Assembly: GCA_023101885.1 (NCBI GenBank)
Contig: JALPQD010000304.1
Coordinates: forward strand, 558,001-622,000
Length of the DNA: 64,000 bases
Direction of reading: 5' to 3'
DNA from: Typhlomys cinereus
Lineage: Eukaryota > Chordata > Mammalia > Rodentia > Platacanthomyidae
In this document: piece by piece, positions 10,664-21,544 of the stretch
Layout: the number at the start of each line of letters is the position of its first letter
How positions within the stretch are numbered: position 1 is the stretch's first letter
Position numbers and translations under genes: made by a program
Notes under the pieces: model-generated
Databases searched by the model: none
Told to the model about the DNA's origin: nothing
What the model saw: the letters and a program-made list of their open reading frames with translations, nothing else

Positions 10664-13455
10664 CACCTTCTTTAAGAACAGAACACTGCCTTGTCGTGTA
10701 GGGATGAGATGTGGTCATGCAGTCAGAGGGAGGAAAAAGCCGGTTCACAGCCTTTACAAGAACAGCATTGGTAAGGAGGCTGCTGCTTGCCTGCTCAGCC
10801 CTTGCCTTAATCCTCTTCCCCTCAAAGGTTTTGCAAGCCTTTGGGCCAAAGCGATGTCGCCACCAACCTTCCTTTTTCCCCGATCTTTTGTTTCAAAGTC
10901 TGCTTTCTTTTCCCCGTGTGCTCACTGAAGCCTGACTGTGGGGTCAAGCTATAATTAGTCTATATATGAAATTTAATTCGCAGGGACTCTTTTGGCATTA
11001 GACTCAAATGGGCTTTGATGTCTGGCTGGGGCTTTGATCCCAGACACTCAAATGGTGGTTATCACCCAAACTCAAAAGGATTGCCCTTTCCCTTTTCCTT
11101 TCCTATTTGGAGACAGCTTCTCCCAATGACATCATTTTGTGTCTGTTTGACCATAAAGACTGCAAGGCATCTTGTTGCTTTTCTCAATTGCAAAATATGC
11201 CATCGATGTGCTTTACTCTGTCCTCAAGAGACTGTTTACTGCTGGATGAGGAATCTGCAGAATGGTACTCAGACGGGGGAGGGGGGCGCCTTTGAGGAGC
11301 TGTTCTGCCCAAGGGCAAAACTTCAGACTGTGATCTAACAGACCTTTCTGGCACTGTTTAGGAAACTTTGAGCATAAGCCGTACAATGGCAGTGTGTTCA
11401 GTCAAGGCTTTCTCTGACAAGCTGGCACCTTCAGCTTACTCACCCAATCCTCGGGGCACCCGATGGGCTCCATCTCTGGTGACTGCTCCATCTCTGGTGA
11501 CTAACTTTCTGAGGATTTATAGCAATGTTTCTGAAAAGGCTAAGGCTTTAGGAAAAGGAAAAGATTAGGGACGAACAATATTTGAAGGGAGATAATTAGC
11601 AGCACTCGTAAAAAAGTACCAAAACCTGCTTTAGAAAGGGGAAGAAATATCAGAACCGCAGGACAAACTGAGGCACAAAAGGGAAGAGGGGGTGATGACT
11701 CCCAGCATCCGCCTTCATATTTACAACCTGAACTCAGAACCCAAAGGAAAGAAAGTCCAAGGCACTAGGCTGGAGAGAATATTCCTAGCAGGAATAAATT
11801 AGGTTAAGAAGCAAAAAGGCACAACCTGGTCAGTTACACTTAAGCTGGTGACATTGGAAGTTGTTCTGGAAAAACAATAACAGCATTGAGCTCCTTGCTT
11901 CTAACTTTGTCTAACAGCCTTGCATTTGTTTTAATTGGCATCTGAATGAACAGCATTATTTATTCATGTATAATGGTTATTTTGGAAAGCATAACTATTT
12001 TCTTCCTATTGGTGACCATTTTATTGGTGGGACTATCTGAATACATTAGTTTTAATATTTAAGCTTGCTGGGAACTTTTTTTTTCCATAGAGAACAAGCT
12101 GCTATGGCAAATGGTTTGCTTTGTACTAATGAGTGGCATTTGGTGGGAAAGGAAAGGGGGTGAAGAGGAGGGTGGGAAGGTAGAGAAGTTTGGATACACA
12201 GCGACATGTCTGTCAGTTTTAACAAGATTTATTAGTGGTGTGAAAAACATGCTTAGGCTTCCCCCCTTCAACTATATAAATATAGTTGTCAATGTGTGAT
12301 ATAACACAGGCCACAGTAACAGACTCCACCAAGCCAGAAGGAGTCTAATTCAGAACTAGAAAGCAAGATGCTCAGTTAGAAATGTGTAGGATGAAACAAT
12401 CACAAAAAATTTGGGAGAGTGACATTGTAGGTAAGGCAAGATAGTCTTCAGTAGTTTCCTGAAATTAGGGAGCCAAATTAGTTCCTGGATTATCAGATAG
12501 GACTTGGCATATGATAGTCATAAATAATAGGTGATCCAAATAACAATTGACTTTCTATGCTTAGAGACACCTGAACATACTTCCATTTTTATATTTAATA
12601 TGCAGTTATGCTAATTTTGAATCAAAGTTGTGGTTCCTTTCATCTCAGTAGGAGGTGGCAATAGGGGGGGAGTGTGGGTGGTGGGTGAGCCTTTGCTTTT
12701 GTTTGTGTCTTTTTGGTAAATATGAACTTAATGCTATTTGTAGTAGAGATTATGGGCACTATTAAGTTTAAAAGTTAGTTTAAAGGTATGCTAATGGAAA
12801 ACCATTTACAACTAACCCACATCCTCTCAAATCTGAATCTAGCAATTATCAGTTGAATGCTTGTAATACCGAGAATTGTAGTGCTGGGGTGGGGATGGGG
12901 ATAGGGTGAGGCATTAAACAGCTCCTGCCTTCAGGGAGCTTTTACAGGGTAGTTGGACACTTAAGTACACACGTGTATATGTGTACCTAGAAAAATAACT
13001 TAACAGTAGTATGTGTTAAGACCAAATATTCACCCAACTAACAGTTCAAAGGAGGGAAGTGAGTGAACTGATCTAGAAAGATTAGACCACACAGAGGGGA
13101 GAAAAGAGGAAATTCCTAACAGGGATAGGCAGCTGGGCGAAGGTGTAAGAGTCTGAAATAATGATGTCAGATGCATTCTTCCACACAACACTTTGTCTTA
13201 ACTTGGGCAAACTGTGACTTGAATTTCTGAGGTGCTTGAAAACACATAGGAACTGCTCTTTAGACAAGCCAGCTAGTGGCATTTCCAAATCCCTATCCTA
13301 CTGAAATTTCCTGTGAACAATGTCCCAAGTAGACATGATCAAGTTACAAACAGTACCGGGGGTGGTGGGGTGGTGGGGTGGCGGTTTATAAGTCCCTCTG
13401 GAGAAAAAAAAGTATGAGTGTTGCAACTCATAAACCCATAAGATCTGTGTGTCAG
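10664..13455. other. Unique DNA upstream of DACT1
   Basis: Nearly repeat-free for about 2.8 kb. The AT-rich stretch about 11880-12060 (GCATTTGTTTTAATTGGC, CAGCATTATTTATTCATGTA) looks like low-turnover noncoding DNA and could hold regulatory elements for DACT1. No coding region is supported. Confidence 0.4.
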
Positions 13456-13640
13456 CTCCTCATATACGCTACATGCATTTTTATAACCCCCGCAACAGGC
13501 AGGTTCTGTTAGTAGCTCCCCCGTTTTTATCCTCGAGTAAACAGAGGCACGAAAAGTGGGCAAAATGACTGGCTGTTCATGGACGACATAAGAATTCGGT
13601 TCCGAGTGATAATCTGGTTTCAGAGTCAGAGCTGTGATGA
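13456..13640 (-). mobile_element. MIR-like ancient SINE, reverse
   Basis: The sequence TTTTTATCCTCGAGTAAACA then GAGGCACGAAAAGTGGGCAA and later ATTCGGTTCCGAGTG follows the antisense MIR order. It is diverged. It lies just upstream of the CpG island. Confidence 0.5.
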
Positions 13641-13779
13641 ATAGACACTAAGTAACAATAAAATCCAAAAACTTACGCGCTCACAGGCCAGCCTCAAAAA
13701 GTCTAGGCTTTTTAAATAAACTGACGCAACCTCTCCCCGGACAGGGACATCCTCCTGCCTAATTTTGCAAGACTTCCCG

Positions 13780-14438
13780 TGAAGAAAAGTGAGGACCCTG
13801 GCATCCCTGACTTGGGAAGGAGAGCGCGCATCAGAGCGAGCGGACTCGGGACTGGACGCGTGGGAAATGCTTAAGTGCATGTGCTGCGACTCGGTCGAGT
13901 TTCACCAAGTTCTCCCGGGAGCCCGACCCACGCGGCCCGCCCGGGATCAGCCCGAGAGGCCGGGGCTCCAGGAGCTCGCCCCTGATAGCTGCAGGAGGCG
14001 GCGGTGTATTAGGAGGCTGGGGGCGGAGTCAGGGGTGGGGCCAGATGGGTCTGGGTGGGGTCTGGGCGGGTGTGGGCGGAGCTCGGGACCCAGGTCGGCC
14101 GGCCGCCGGCGCCCCGGCCCTGACAGCAGAGCTCAGCGGGGGAGCCCGCCGAGCGCTGGGGCCGGCGCGGGGAGGCGGCGCCGGGCGGGTTGGACCTGCC
14201 GCCGCGCGTGACGTAGCGCGGGGCAGGGCGTTATCAGCTGCGGGGCCGCGGCTGGAGGCGCGCGGCGATAGCGGACGGCGCCGCCCGGGCCGGGTGCGCT
14301 CAGCTGGCGGCGGCGGCGGGCGGGCCCCGAGCGAGCGCTGCATGAGCCCGCGTCTGCAGCCCTCTCGCCTCGCTCCTCCTCCGGCCGCACTGTCCCGGCT
14401 GCGGTGACCGCTGCCCGCTGCCGGCTTGCCGAGGGGTC
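13780..14438 (+). promoter_or_regulatory. DACT1: DACT1 CpG-island promoter and 5' UTR
   Basis: The sequence changes abruptly from AT-rich to very GC- and CpG-rich DNA just before the DACT1 start codon, and this continues into intron 1 to about 14.9 kb. Visible motifs are GC boxes (GGGCGG at 14021-14026, GGGCGGG at 14064-14070, GGGCGGA at 14074-14080) and a CRE-like TGACGTA at 14209-14215. There is no convincing TATA box at a fixed distance, as expected for a CpG-island promoter. The transcription start cannot be placed from sequence alone; a start between about 14.1 and 14.3 kb is a guess. Confidence 0.75.
14342..14407 (+). CDS. Short upstream ORF in the DACT1 leader
   Basis: An ATG at 14342 opens a 21-codon frame that stops with TGA at 14405-14407, 31 nt before the DACT1 start codon and in a different frame. 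If transcription starts upstream of 14342, the mRNA carries this uORF, which could reduce main-ORF initiation. The encoded peptide is Pro/Leu/Ala/Arg-rich with no domain. Whether it is translated is unknown. Confidence 0.35.
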   Translation: MSPRLQPSRLAPPPAALSRLR

Positions 14439-14780
14439 ATGAAGCCGAACCCGGCCGGTATGGCGAGGGAGCCGGAGCCGCCGGCACCGGCCCGGGGCGA
14501 TCCGCGTGCGGCGGAGCCCGAGGGGCGCTGGCGGGACAAGGGCGAGGCGGACACCGAGCGGCAGCGCACCCGGGAGCGGCAGGAGGCCACGCTGGCCGGG
14601 CTGGCGGAGCTGGAGTACCTGCGGCAGCGCCAGGAGCTGCTGGTCCGCGGCGCTCTGCGCTGCGCCGGGGGCTCGGGGGCTGCGCAGCGCGCGGGGGACC
14701 AGCCGGGGGACGCGGCGCAGCGCAGCCGCTTGGAGGAGAAGTTCCTGGAGGAGAACATCATGCTGCTGCGGAAGCAATTG
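14439..14780 (+). CDS. DACT1: DACT1 coding exon 1 (residues 1-114)
   Basis: This exon encodes the N-terminus of Dapper homologue 1, a Wnt-pathway adaptor that binds Dishevelled. The start [15 protein letters not shown], the charged helix [20 protein letters not shown] (about residues 40-60) and the beginning of the leucine zipper ([19 protein letters not shown], to residue 114) match the vertebrate DACT1 N-terminus almost word for word. The exon ends in phase 0 after CAATTG, with donor GTAGGT at 14781. The start codon has a purine (G) at -3 but A at +4. A second in-frame ATG at codon 8 has G at both -3 and +4; as I recall, human DACT1 has Thr there, so the first ATG is preferred. The leucine zipper continues in exon 2 and mediates Dact self-association. 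Confidence 0.96.
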
Positions 14781-16896
14781 GTAGGTCGTGCGCGGAGGTG
14801 GCGGCGTCGGGCAGGTGGCCTGGGCACCGGCGCCAGGTAGCTTCTGGCTGGAGGGGATTCTCTGCTACAGGACTCTGCGCCTCAGACCCCCGCCCCCCCA
14901 TCCCGGGAACTGGCGACGCCCACGCGTGGCTGGCGGGCGTCTGCTTTGTGTCAGGTGAGGGGCCAGCGACCCCGCACGGATTCCGGGGCGGAGGGTGATT
15001 GTGCTCCCCTCCTCCTGCATTTGGGATTCTTGGAATCTTTTGCTTCTACCCGGAAAGTTAGGAGACCCTATGCGCATCCCCGGAGGCTTGCAACTCCTCC
15101 TTCGAAAGTGCCTTTTCGTTTGGTGGTCTCCCAGGTCGCGTGGTCTCCTGCCCATAGGGGACAAAAGCGAGGAGAGGGGGCCTGTGGCGTGGATAACTGT
15201 CCTACACCGAGTTTTATGGTTAGATCGTAAGCGCCAGCAGGGAGCCGTGCCTTTCTTGGGGGTCTCTACCCGGCAAGCCCTCCCCTTTCATGCGGGACGG
15301 TGCCTGGTTTCACATAGTAGTCCTTTGTAGAAGGCAACTAAAACTAGACGCGAAAGATGGCATTTGGCCCGAGATCGTGGCCCCCTCCTCTTGTATTTAT
15401 GCGTTCTGCCAGCTGCACTGGGTAGTGGAGACGGGAGGAGAAGCTGCGCCCGGGCAGCATGGATCTCATTGGCTTTCTGTCAGCACCCCAGCCTCACTGC
15501 GCAGTCTTCATTAATGGAGAACAAGAACTTTGGACCTCAATGTGTTGAGAACAGCGTTTGACGCCGCCTCGAAATAATGGCGGCAGCTTTGTCTCGGTGA
15601 CCTCAACATGTAGTTTTGGGAATCGCGAAAAGATTCTTCTCTGACCTGTGTTGTATTGTCTGAAGCCAATCCTAGGCCAGAGAAGGGCCCGCTCAAAGAC
15701 ATGCTGTGTGGCTGTCATGTGTTTTCTTATATCACCTCTTTCCAGATCGTTTATTTACTGAGCATCATCAGAGTGCGTTTGCTGGATTCATTTTTTTTTC
15801 CCTGATGAAATTCAGATTTTTGTAAACGAGCATATGGTTTGCATCTCGAAGCTTTTAAAGTCGTAGGACTTTTAAATACCTCTGTTTTTGTCATTTTTAG
15901 TGTTTCTCTGGTGACAGGCTAGATTTGTATGTACATTGACTCGAGCCAGTTCTTAATGGCTGTGCCTGACCGTTTATGGTTCTTGCATTGTCTTGTCCAA
16001 TAGCACCTTTTTGTTCTCCAGATTGCGAGTGGCGCATTCCTATTGTCCGCTTCAGGGGAGCAAGGCAGTATGTCAGGAGAATTCCACTCTAGTCAGTGTT
16101 TATGGTACTATTTTCATTCAGACTTGGCATTCTTGATTTGAACCAGATGCCTTTTGGGTTCTTTTGCTTTCCCAGCAATAGGAAGCACTAGGGGGCGGTA
16201 GGCGTTAGCGCAACCTATCTGTCACCTTCAGAAACCCAAGCTGAGTTCAGCTCTTGATGGGCTTTCCCTGGAGGGTTTTGGATTCTGCCAGCTCACATTA
16301 TACTTGGCACTGGCTAGTAGTATTAATTTCTCACCTTCAAAGGCCCTAAAACTGATTAAGCCCCACAAAGCAACTAATAGAAAACAAAATTCTGCAGACC
16401 AAGGCATTTGGCCAGAAAATCTCACCTAAGTAAGCTTATAGTGTATTGCAGGAAATCTGTTACCCTGATTCCAACAGCCTGCTGTGACTTATTTTTTCTT
16501 TTAAACTGGCTGTACACCAGATAATTTAAAGTCAACCCAATTTTTTGATCCTTACCTATAACAAGTCATAGTGTGTGTAGGTTAGTAAAAACTAAAAAAG
16601 GTCTTTTTTTTTTGTATGGTACTAAGCACTGAACTCAGCACCTTGTGCATACTAATAAGCACCATACCTCTGAGCTACATCCTCAGCTCATTTTTTATGA
16701 TTTAAGATTTTTTTATCACCAAAAAATATGAGAAAGTAGGTTTATAGATAGGGCATTTTCCTGAATTCTTGAAGTTTTAATTTCAGCTTACCCAGGAGGA
16801 TTTTGGTAAACATTTGAGATGGGTGGTTTATGTGGCAGACTTGGTGACGGTCATCAACATGCCCATTTTTCCCTTTCCCTGTTTCTTTCTAACCAG
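14781..16896 (+). other. DACT1: DACT1 intron 1
   Basis: The intron begins GTAGGT and ends with a pyrimidine tract and CAG at 16894-16896 (TTTCTTTCTAACCAG). The first few hundred bases are still CpG-rich. A reverse-oriented ID-type SINE remnant lies at about 16605-16690. The rest is unique sequence with no other coding region that I can support. Confidence 0.85.
16605..16692 (-). mobile_element. ID-type SINE remnant
   Basis: In reverse orientation this reads as the tRNA-Ala-derived ID core: GCTGAGG, then TGTAGCTCAGAGGTA, then a diverged anticodon region and a degraded B box. It lies in DACT1 intron 1. It is diverged, so it is an old copy. Confidence 0.55.
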
Positions 16897-17029
16897 AACT
16901 GTTTGAGGAGGAGAGATGCTGGTTTGTTGAGTCAGTTGCAAGAACTTGACAAGCAGATAAGTGATCTGAGACTGGATGTGGAAAAGACATCTGAAGAGCA
17001 CTTGGAAACAGACAGCCGGCCTAGCTCAG
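16897..17029 (+). CDS. DACT1: DACT1 coding exon 2 (residues 115-159)
   Basis: This exon encodes [20 protein letters not shown], then [20 protein letters not shown] and RPSSG, which completes the N-terminal leucine zipper/coiled coil of Dapper 1 (about residues 95-145). The acceptor is CTAACCAG and the donor is G|GTGAGT at 17029/17030. The exon enters in phase 0 and leaves in phase 1, so a Gly codon is split with exon 3. This is among the most conserved parts of the family and is used for homo- and hetero-oligomerisation of Dact proteins. Confidence 0.96.
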
Positions 17030-17857
17030 GTGAGTGGGTGAAAACGTGCTACAGTCACAGGGAGCAACCTTGGGGATAGCCGCCCAACACCAGCAGTGAC
17101 TGTGCACTTTATTTTTAGTGCAAAGAGAGCTGAAAAGCCGTCTTTCATTCAGTTGTTTGAGAGGGAAATAAAGTCAGATAACCAAATTTTTAATAATGAG
17201 ATTGATCTGCCTGGAGTTCCCTGAGTTTAAAAACAAAAGCCTCTATTCAGATTTCTGAAAGAGCAGTCTTCCTTTGAAACTTGAGAAAGTCAGAACGGGG
17301 CTGGAAAATTAGTCACACTTCAACTTCCTGAGACCACTTCAAAAGTATTTTTTTTTCTTTAAACCATTTGGCTCCTGTTTTTCCTCTTACAGTTATTTGT
17401 TTGTTTCGTTTTTAAGACAGGGTCTCTGTCCCAGGCTAGCCTTGAACCCATAATGATCCTCCTGCCTCAGCTTCTTGAATGCTGGGACTTTAGAAGTGAG
17501 CCGCTGTTAAAGGTATCTCTTCTGCAACATTTGTGATAAGTTGAAGTTCTGGCAGATGTGAATTCTTTATCTTAAAGATGGGGGACAAGGAAGGCCACTT
17601 TGAGGATGAAAGTAACTTTGAAACAGACCCATAGTTACATGTTTTTAAAAATCTTTCCCAAAGGAATGTTTAAAGCAAAACCATAAAACCAGGACTCTAA
17701 AATCCAGGGTTTGTGTGGCACTCCCAACTCCCTTCCCCCCAAAGAGAAACAAAACCCTGTTCTCCCCCTCTCCCCCCCCTTTTTTTTTTAAGAAAAAAAG
17801 CAGGAATGTATATCAGTGCCTGACAGAGTTTTAATTCCAACTGTCTTTTATCCACAG
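17030..17857 (+). other. DACT1: DACT1 intron 2
   Basis: An 828-bp intron bounded by GTGAGT and TTTTATCCACAG. It contains a reverse B1 SINE at about 17400-17512 and a C-rich then T-rich stretch near 17760-17795. No other feature is seen. Confidence 0.85.
17400..17512 (-). mobile_element. B1 SINE, reverse orientation
   Basis: The stretch contains AAGACAGGGTCTCTGTCC, CAGGCTAGCCTTGAACCC and GATCCTCCTGCCTCAG, the usual antisense B1 (7SL-derived) phrases. It has several mismatches and is 3'-shortened. It lies in DACT1 intron 2. Confidence 0.75.
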
Positions 17858-18013
17858 GGTTTTACGAGCTCAGTGATGGTGCTTCAGGATCCCTTTCGAA
17901 TTCTTCCAACTCCGTGTTCAGTGAATGTTTGTCCAGCTGTCATTCTAGCACCTGCTTTTGCAGCCCCTTGGAGCCAGCCTTAACTGTCTCGGAGGGCTGC
18001 CCCAAATCTTCAG
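17858..18013 (+). CDS. DACT1: DACT1 coding exon 3 (residues 159-211)
   Basis: This 156-nt exon (52 codons, phase 1 at both ends) encodes [20 protein letters not shown], then [20 protein letters not shown] and [11 protein letters not shown]. It is the Ser/Cys-rich segment directly after the coiled coil in DACT1 and matches the family closely. The acceptor is TTTTATCCACAG at 17857 and the donor is G|GTAAGA at 18013/18014. The split codon is completed by exon 4 (G+AT, Asp) whichever exon 4 acceptor is used. Confidence 0.95.
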
Positions 18014-18294
18014 GTAAGAAGTTGTATAGAAAATTTTAACTGGAAAGGTTCAAAGAGCCTTAAGGTAATCTAGCTGAAACTGCTCTCATCCATAGAACAG
18101 CTGATCAGCATGCTGTGCTTCGCGCCACAGTCTGATTTAGGCGGGTCTGCAAAAGAAGCCTGGTACTCTCTGGATGCCATTTGACCTTATGTTATGAAAG
18201 AAGCACAAACCTCCTGACTTGGAAACATTGCCCCACAGTTACAGGGATCAGAGCTCTGTGTCTTTGCTGCTTAACTTATCTGTACCTTTTTTCT

Positions 18295-18460
18295 TTTGTT
18301 GATGTTGGTGACTAGATCTGGAGCCTTGCACATAACACGAAACACTCGATGTACCACCCTCCCTACATTTACATTTTCTTTTTTTCCTTTTGTAGCACCC
18401 CTTGGCCTTGAGCATACTAGACCAACATTCTGACACTGAGTTACATTCCCTATCCCAGAA
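18295..18460 (-). mobile_element. Two diverged ID-like SINE pieces, reverse
   Basis: Two stretches read as degraded antisense ID cores: GGTGACTAGATCTGGAGCC with GTACCACC, then CCTTGGCCTTGAGCATACTA with CTGACACTGAGTTACA and a closing TATCCC. The divergence is high, so this is a weak call. Confidence 0.35.
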
Positions 18461-18679
18461 TTTTCTTTTGAAAACTATTCTGGAACTGCTTTAGAGTATA
18501 CATTAGGTTAAATATGTCTATCAATCTTATCAAGAGAGCTGTTGGGCACTTCAGGAAGCAGCAGTCCCTCCAATATCTCCTAGAATACCCTACATGGTGG
18601 GATTCCCATTTTTGGTATCCAAGAGAAATATGATACTGTTTGTATTGCACTCCTACTGTGTGTTATCACCTATTGCAGA

Positions 18680-18842
18680 TTTTGCATACATTTATCTTAG
18701 GATCTTCCCAGAAGTTCTTCAAGGGTATAGTTGTTGTTAGCTCTATTTTATACATAAAAAACCACAAGACCGAGTAAGATTATTTAGCGCTACTTGGTTA
18801 GGGTAGGACAGAGATAGGAATTTAGGTTCATATTTTTCTACC
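18680..18842 (-). mobile_element. MIR-like ancient SINE remnant
   Basis: The phrase CTATTTTATACATAAAAAAC, followed by a degraded AGAGTAAG-like segment, resembles the antisense MIR 3' region (bulk-of-tRNA-SINE 'ATTTTACAGATGAGGAAAC' motif). It is heavily diverged. Confidence 0.4.
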
Positions 18843-18979
18843 ACTCCAAGGGAATTCACAAATTGTTGCATTTAATCATCTCTCTGATAAAGAATTTTGG
18901 CTGATAAGCCATTATTAGAATCTCCACATTTGCTGAGTTGAGGACTTGGTTAGTAAACACCAGAACTTCCCTTAGTCCT

Positions 18980-19418
18980 TGTTGCGGAATCCGAATCCCC
19001 ACCGGGCCAGCTGGGGAAAGGAGGGGGAATCGGCGGGGCCTTGGGGGAACGGGCGCGCTGACGGGGGGGTCACCAACCAGACCGTGGGAATCAATCAGTT
19101 GAGGAGCAAGCAGTGGAGGAATTGCTGCAGATTCAGCTTTATTCAGGAAGTGTTTAGGCTTATATAGGGTCAGGGGTCCAATCAGGTGTGGCCACCTCTC
19201 CTCTCAGGGGGCGGGGGAGAGCAGCCACCAATCATTTAGCTGTTTACTAAGTGTCCATTACAGAGGCAGGTTAGATGGATGCTTCCCATTGGTTGCTCAT
19301 CCCTCCTTTCCCTTGGTGGTTTATCCCTCGGACTATATGGTTCCTCTACTGGGACATGTCCGGGCTTGTCGGTAGCCGGGAGCCCGGGCTAGAGCCTCCC
19401 TGAATCCGTAGTGCCACA
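18980..19418 (-). mobile_element. Solo LTR of a class II (ERVK/IAP-like) retrovirus
   Basis: A 439-bp element begins TGTTGCGG and ends GTGCCACA on the + strand, so the ends are TG...CA. It is flanked by a perfect 6-bp duplication AGTCCT (18974-18979 and 19419-19424). Six base pairs is the usual target duplication of class II ERVs. On the minus strand it has a TATATAAG TATA box and GAATAAAGC (poly(A) signal), in the promoter-then-poly(A) order of an LTR. No internal retroviral sequence remains, so it is a solo LTR from recombination. It lies antisense in DACT1 intron 3 and is CpG-rich compared with its surroundings, which fits a fairly young insertion. Confidence 0.85.
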
Positions 19419-20849
19419 AGTCCTGTTATGTTTTAGATTCCATGGAGAAGAGCTGCTGTAGGAGCAGGAATCATCACTGCACCCTATTTTGTTTTCCATT
19501 TGGGTACAAGGCTGAGTTTTTAAGAGCGTGCATGTCAGACATCACACTGCACAGCTGAGGTTGCTAATTGATCATGTCTTCGGATGTGTACAGTGTGTTG
19601 TCAGCAGCTATCATCTGGAGAGCACAGAACTGTCTTATCTGGTGTCTAGGCCTCAAGTTTACTGGTAATTGCTCCCCATCACTCTACAGATCTGGTTTCA
19701 GAGGGAAACTTTCTAAACCCATTAAAAGGCACTTTGGTGCAGGTTTTCCTTGAAGACAGATCCCTGGCTGTCCCAAATGCCACATCCTCACGTAGTTGAC
19801 AAGAGTTTGGCTGGGCCCTGGGGGTTATCTGTTTTGTTCTATTCTAGGTAGGGAAAAGGGATAAATGGTGAAAGTAGGCAAATGTGGCTTTAAGTAAAGC
19901 TAAGGTAGGACTCCAGGGAGGAGGTATGGGAAAGTGTTAGCAAGACAGGTCTCACTGTGTAGCTCAGGGTGGGCCTGCAACCCACTCCCTCCTGCTGGGT
20001 TACAAGTGTGCAGTATCATGTGAGGCTTCCTCCTTTTTTAACAGGATGTTAATTTGGGGTTGACTAGGTAGAAACTTGACTTTTTAAAATGTTTTCTTTT
20101 CTCTCTGTTTCCCTCCTTGCTCTATCTTTCTTTTACAAATCATATATATCGTCTTTTGGTTTAGATTGTTCTTTTGCTCCAAGATTGCCAATTCTTAAAT
20201 TCAGAGAGCTTTCCTTTAAACAAGTAATCCAGAATCTGGCACACTGTAGGTTCTCAAAATTTAAATGAATTAATATATAACGGAGGGAAATCAGTGATGA
20301 AATTAACTTTCGATTTTCTCCTCTAACTGAAGGTCATTAAGAGAATTGCTATTTATAATATTCACCAAGGTTTTAAAAAATCAACATTTAATTAAAGGCT
20401 TGATTTCTGTTGTATTTTGGCATCTACTTTTTAAGATGCAAGAAACTCATCTATTAAAGCTACTCAATCTTTAAAAATCTTACCAAGAATTCCTTAGCCT
20501 ATTAAAAATAGTTTATTTTTTGTGTTGCCATTTAAAACATAGTAAGTGATATATCTTACTAGTCGTTATTGAAATTTAATTTTCCAAATGACAGTTATAT
20601 TGAAATAGGTGTCACTAAGAATCGAGCATAAACAAATATAAAATGAAAATAATGTCCACAGGTATTATAGCTTATCCAACTATTTTAAAGGGAAATCAGG
20701 AACAGAACAGAGAAGGAAAGAAATACAGTACAGTTCCTGTTAGAAACTTAGGAAACAAAAAACAGGGAAGCAAATAGCACCTTTTCCTCATCACACTGAA
20801 ATGATATGATTCCCTTAGGACTTGGTAGGCTTCATCTCAAGTTTTTTTT

Positions 20850-21215
20850 TTTTTGTACGTGTTATTTATTTTTGTAATTAAGAATTTTTCTTTATACAAG
20901 CATAGTGAGTGGTCGTCCCTGCCTCCTCCTTCCTCCCCCCTTATTCCATCCCCCCTTCATTGCCTCATCCTTTCTTTTCCCATTCTTCCCTTCTTTGCTA
21001 ATCCATCCATTTCCCTCTTACCCACACCCTGTCTGCTTGTGTGGGCCAAAAGGTTCCCTTCTGGCTGTCTGCTCTGGTGGGGACTTAGGCCTCTGTGGTA
21101 GTGTAAGTGGCCCTTCCTTGGCTAAACCCACAGATGGGTATGATCCCCTCACCTTTCTAGCCCCTGCTCCTGAAGTTCCTATTCAGTATGACCATTTCTC
21201 CTGAATTCCTTGCTG
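20850..21215 (-). mobile_element. L1 3' end, reverse orientation
   Basis: Read on the minus strand, a G-rich polypurine stretch is followed by CACTATGCTTGTATAAAG and an A-rich end, the same layout as the other rodent L1 3' ends in this window (for example 58670-58842). The upstream part (to about 21215) is probably the same L1 3' UTR. It lies in DACT1 intron 3, antisense to the gene. Confidence 0.6.
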
Positions 21216-21544
21216 GTCCATAGAGGAATGTTGAAATGTCATCTATTATTGCACATATGTTATCTTAATAAAGTTAACACTTGATAGTACACCATGATTT
21301 TCACTAAACTTTATATAAAGCAAAAGGCTGGCTGCCTTACATTTTTCATAGCCCGAAAGCATTCTGAAGGTAGATTGTATTTTGTCAAATATTTTCCCTT
21401 CGTTCAATAACATGTGAGATTTGTGAGCTGGTAGAATGGACATTCTTTAATCGTTTAGTATGCCTTCTCTACCCATATGTCGACCAGAGTCAAGTTGGTA
21501 CTTATAATGCGTGTCTTTAGAGTGTAGCTTTACGTGTTTTTCAG

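Noticed and set aside
14133..14998. Several open frames of 100-215 codons on both strands in the CpG island
   Set aside because: GC-rich DNA rarely has stop codons. Only the frame starting at 14439 matches a known protein.
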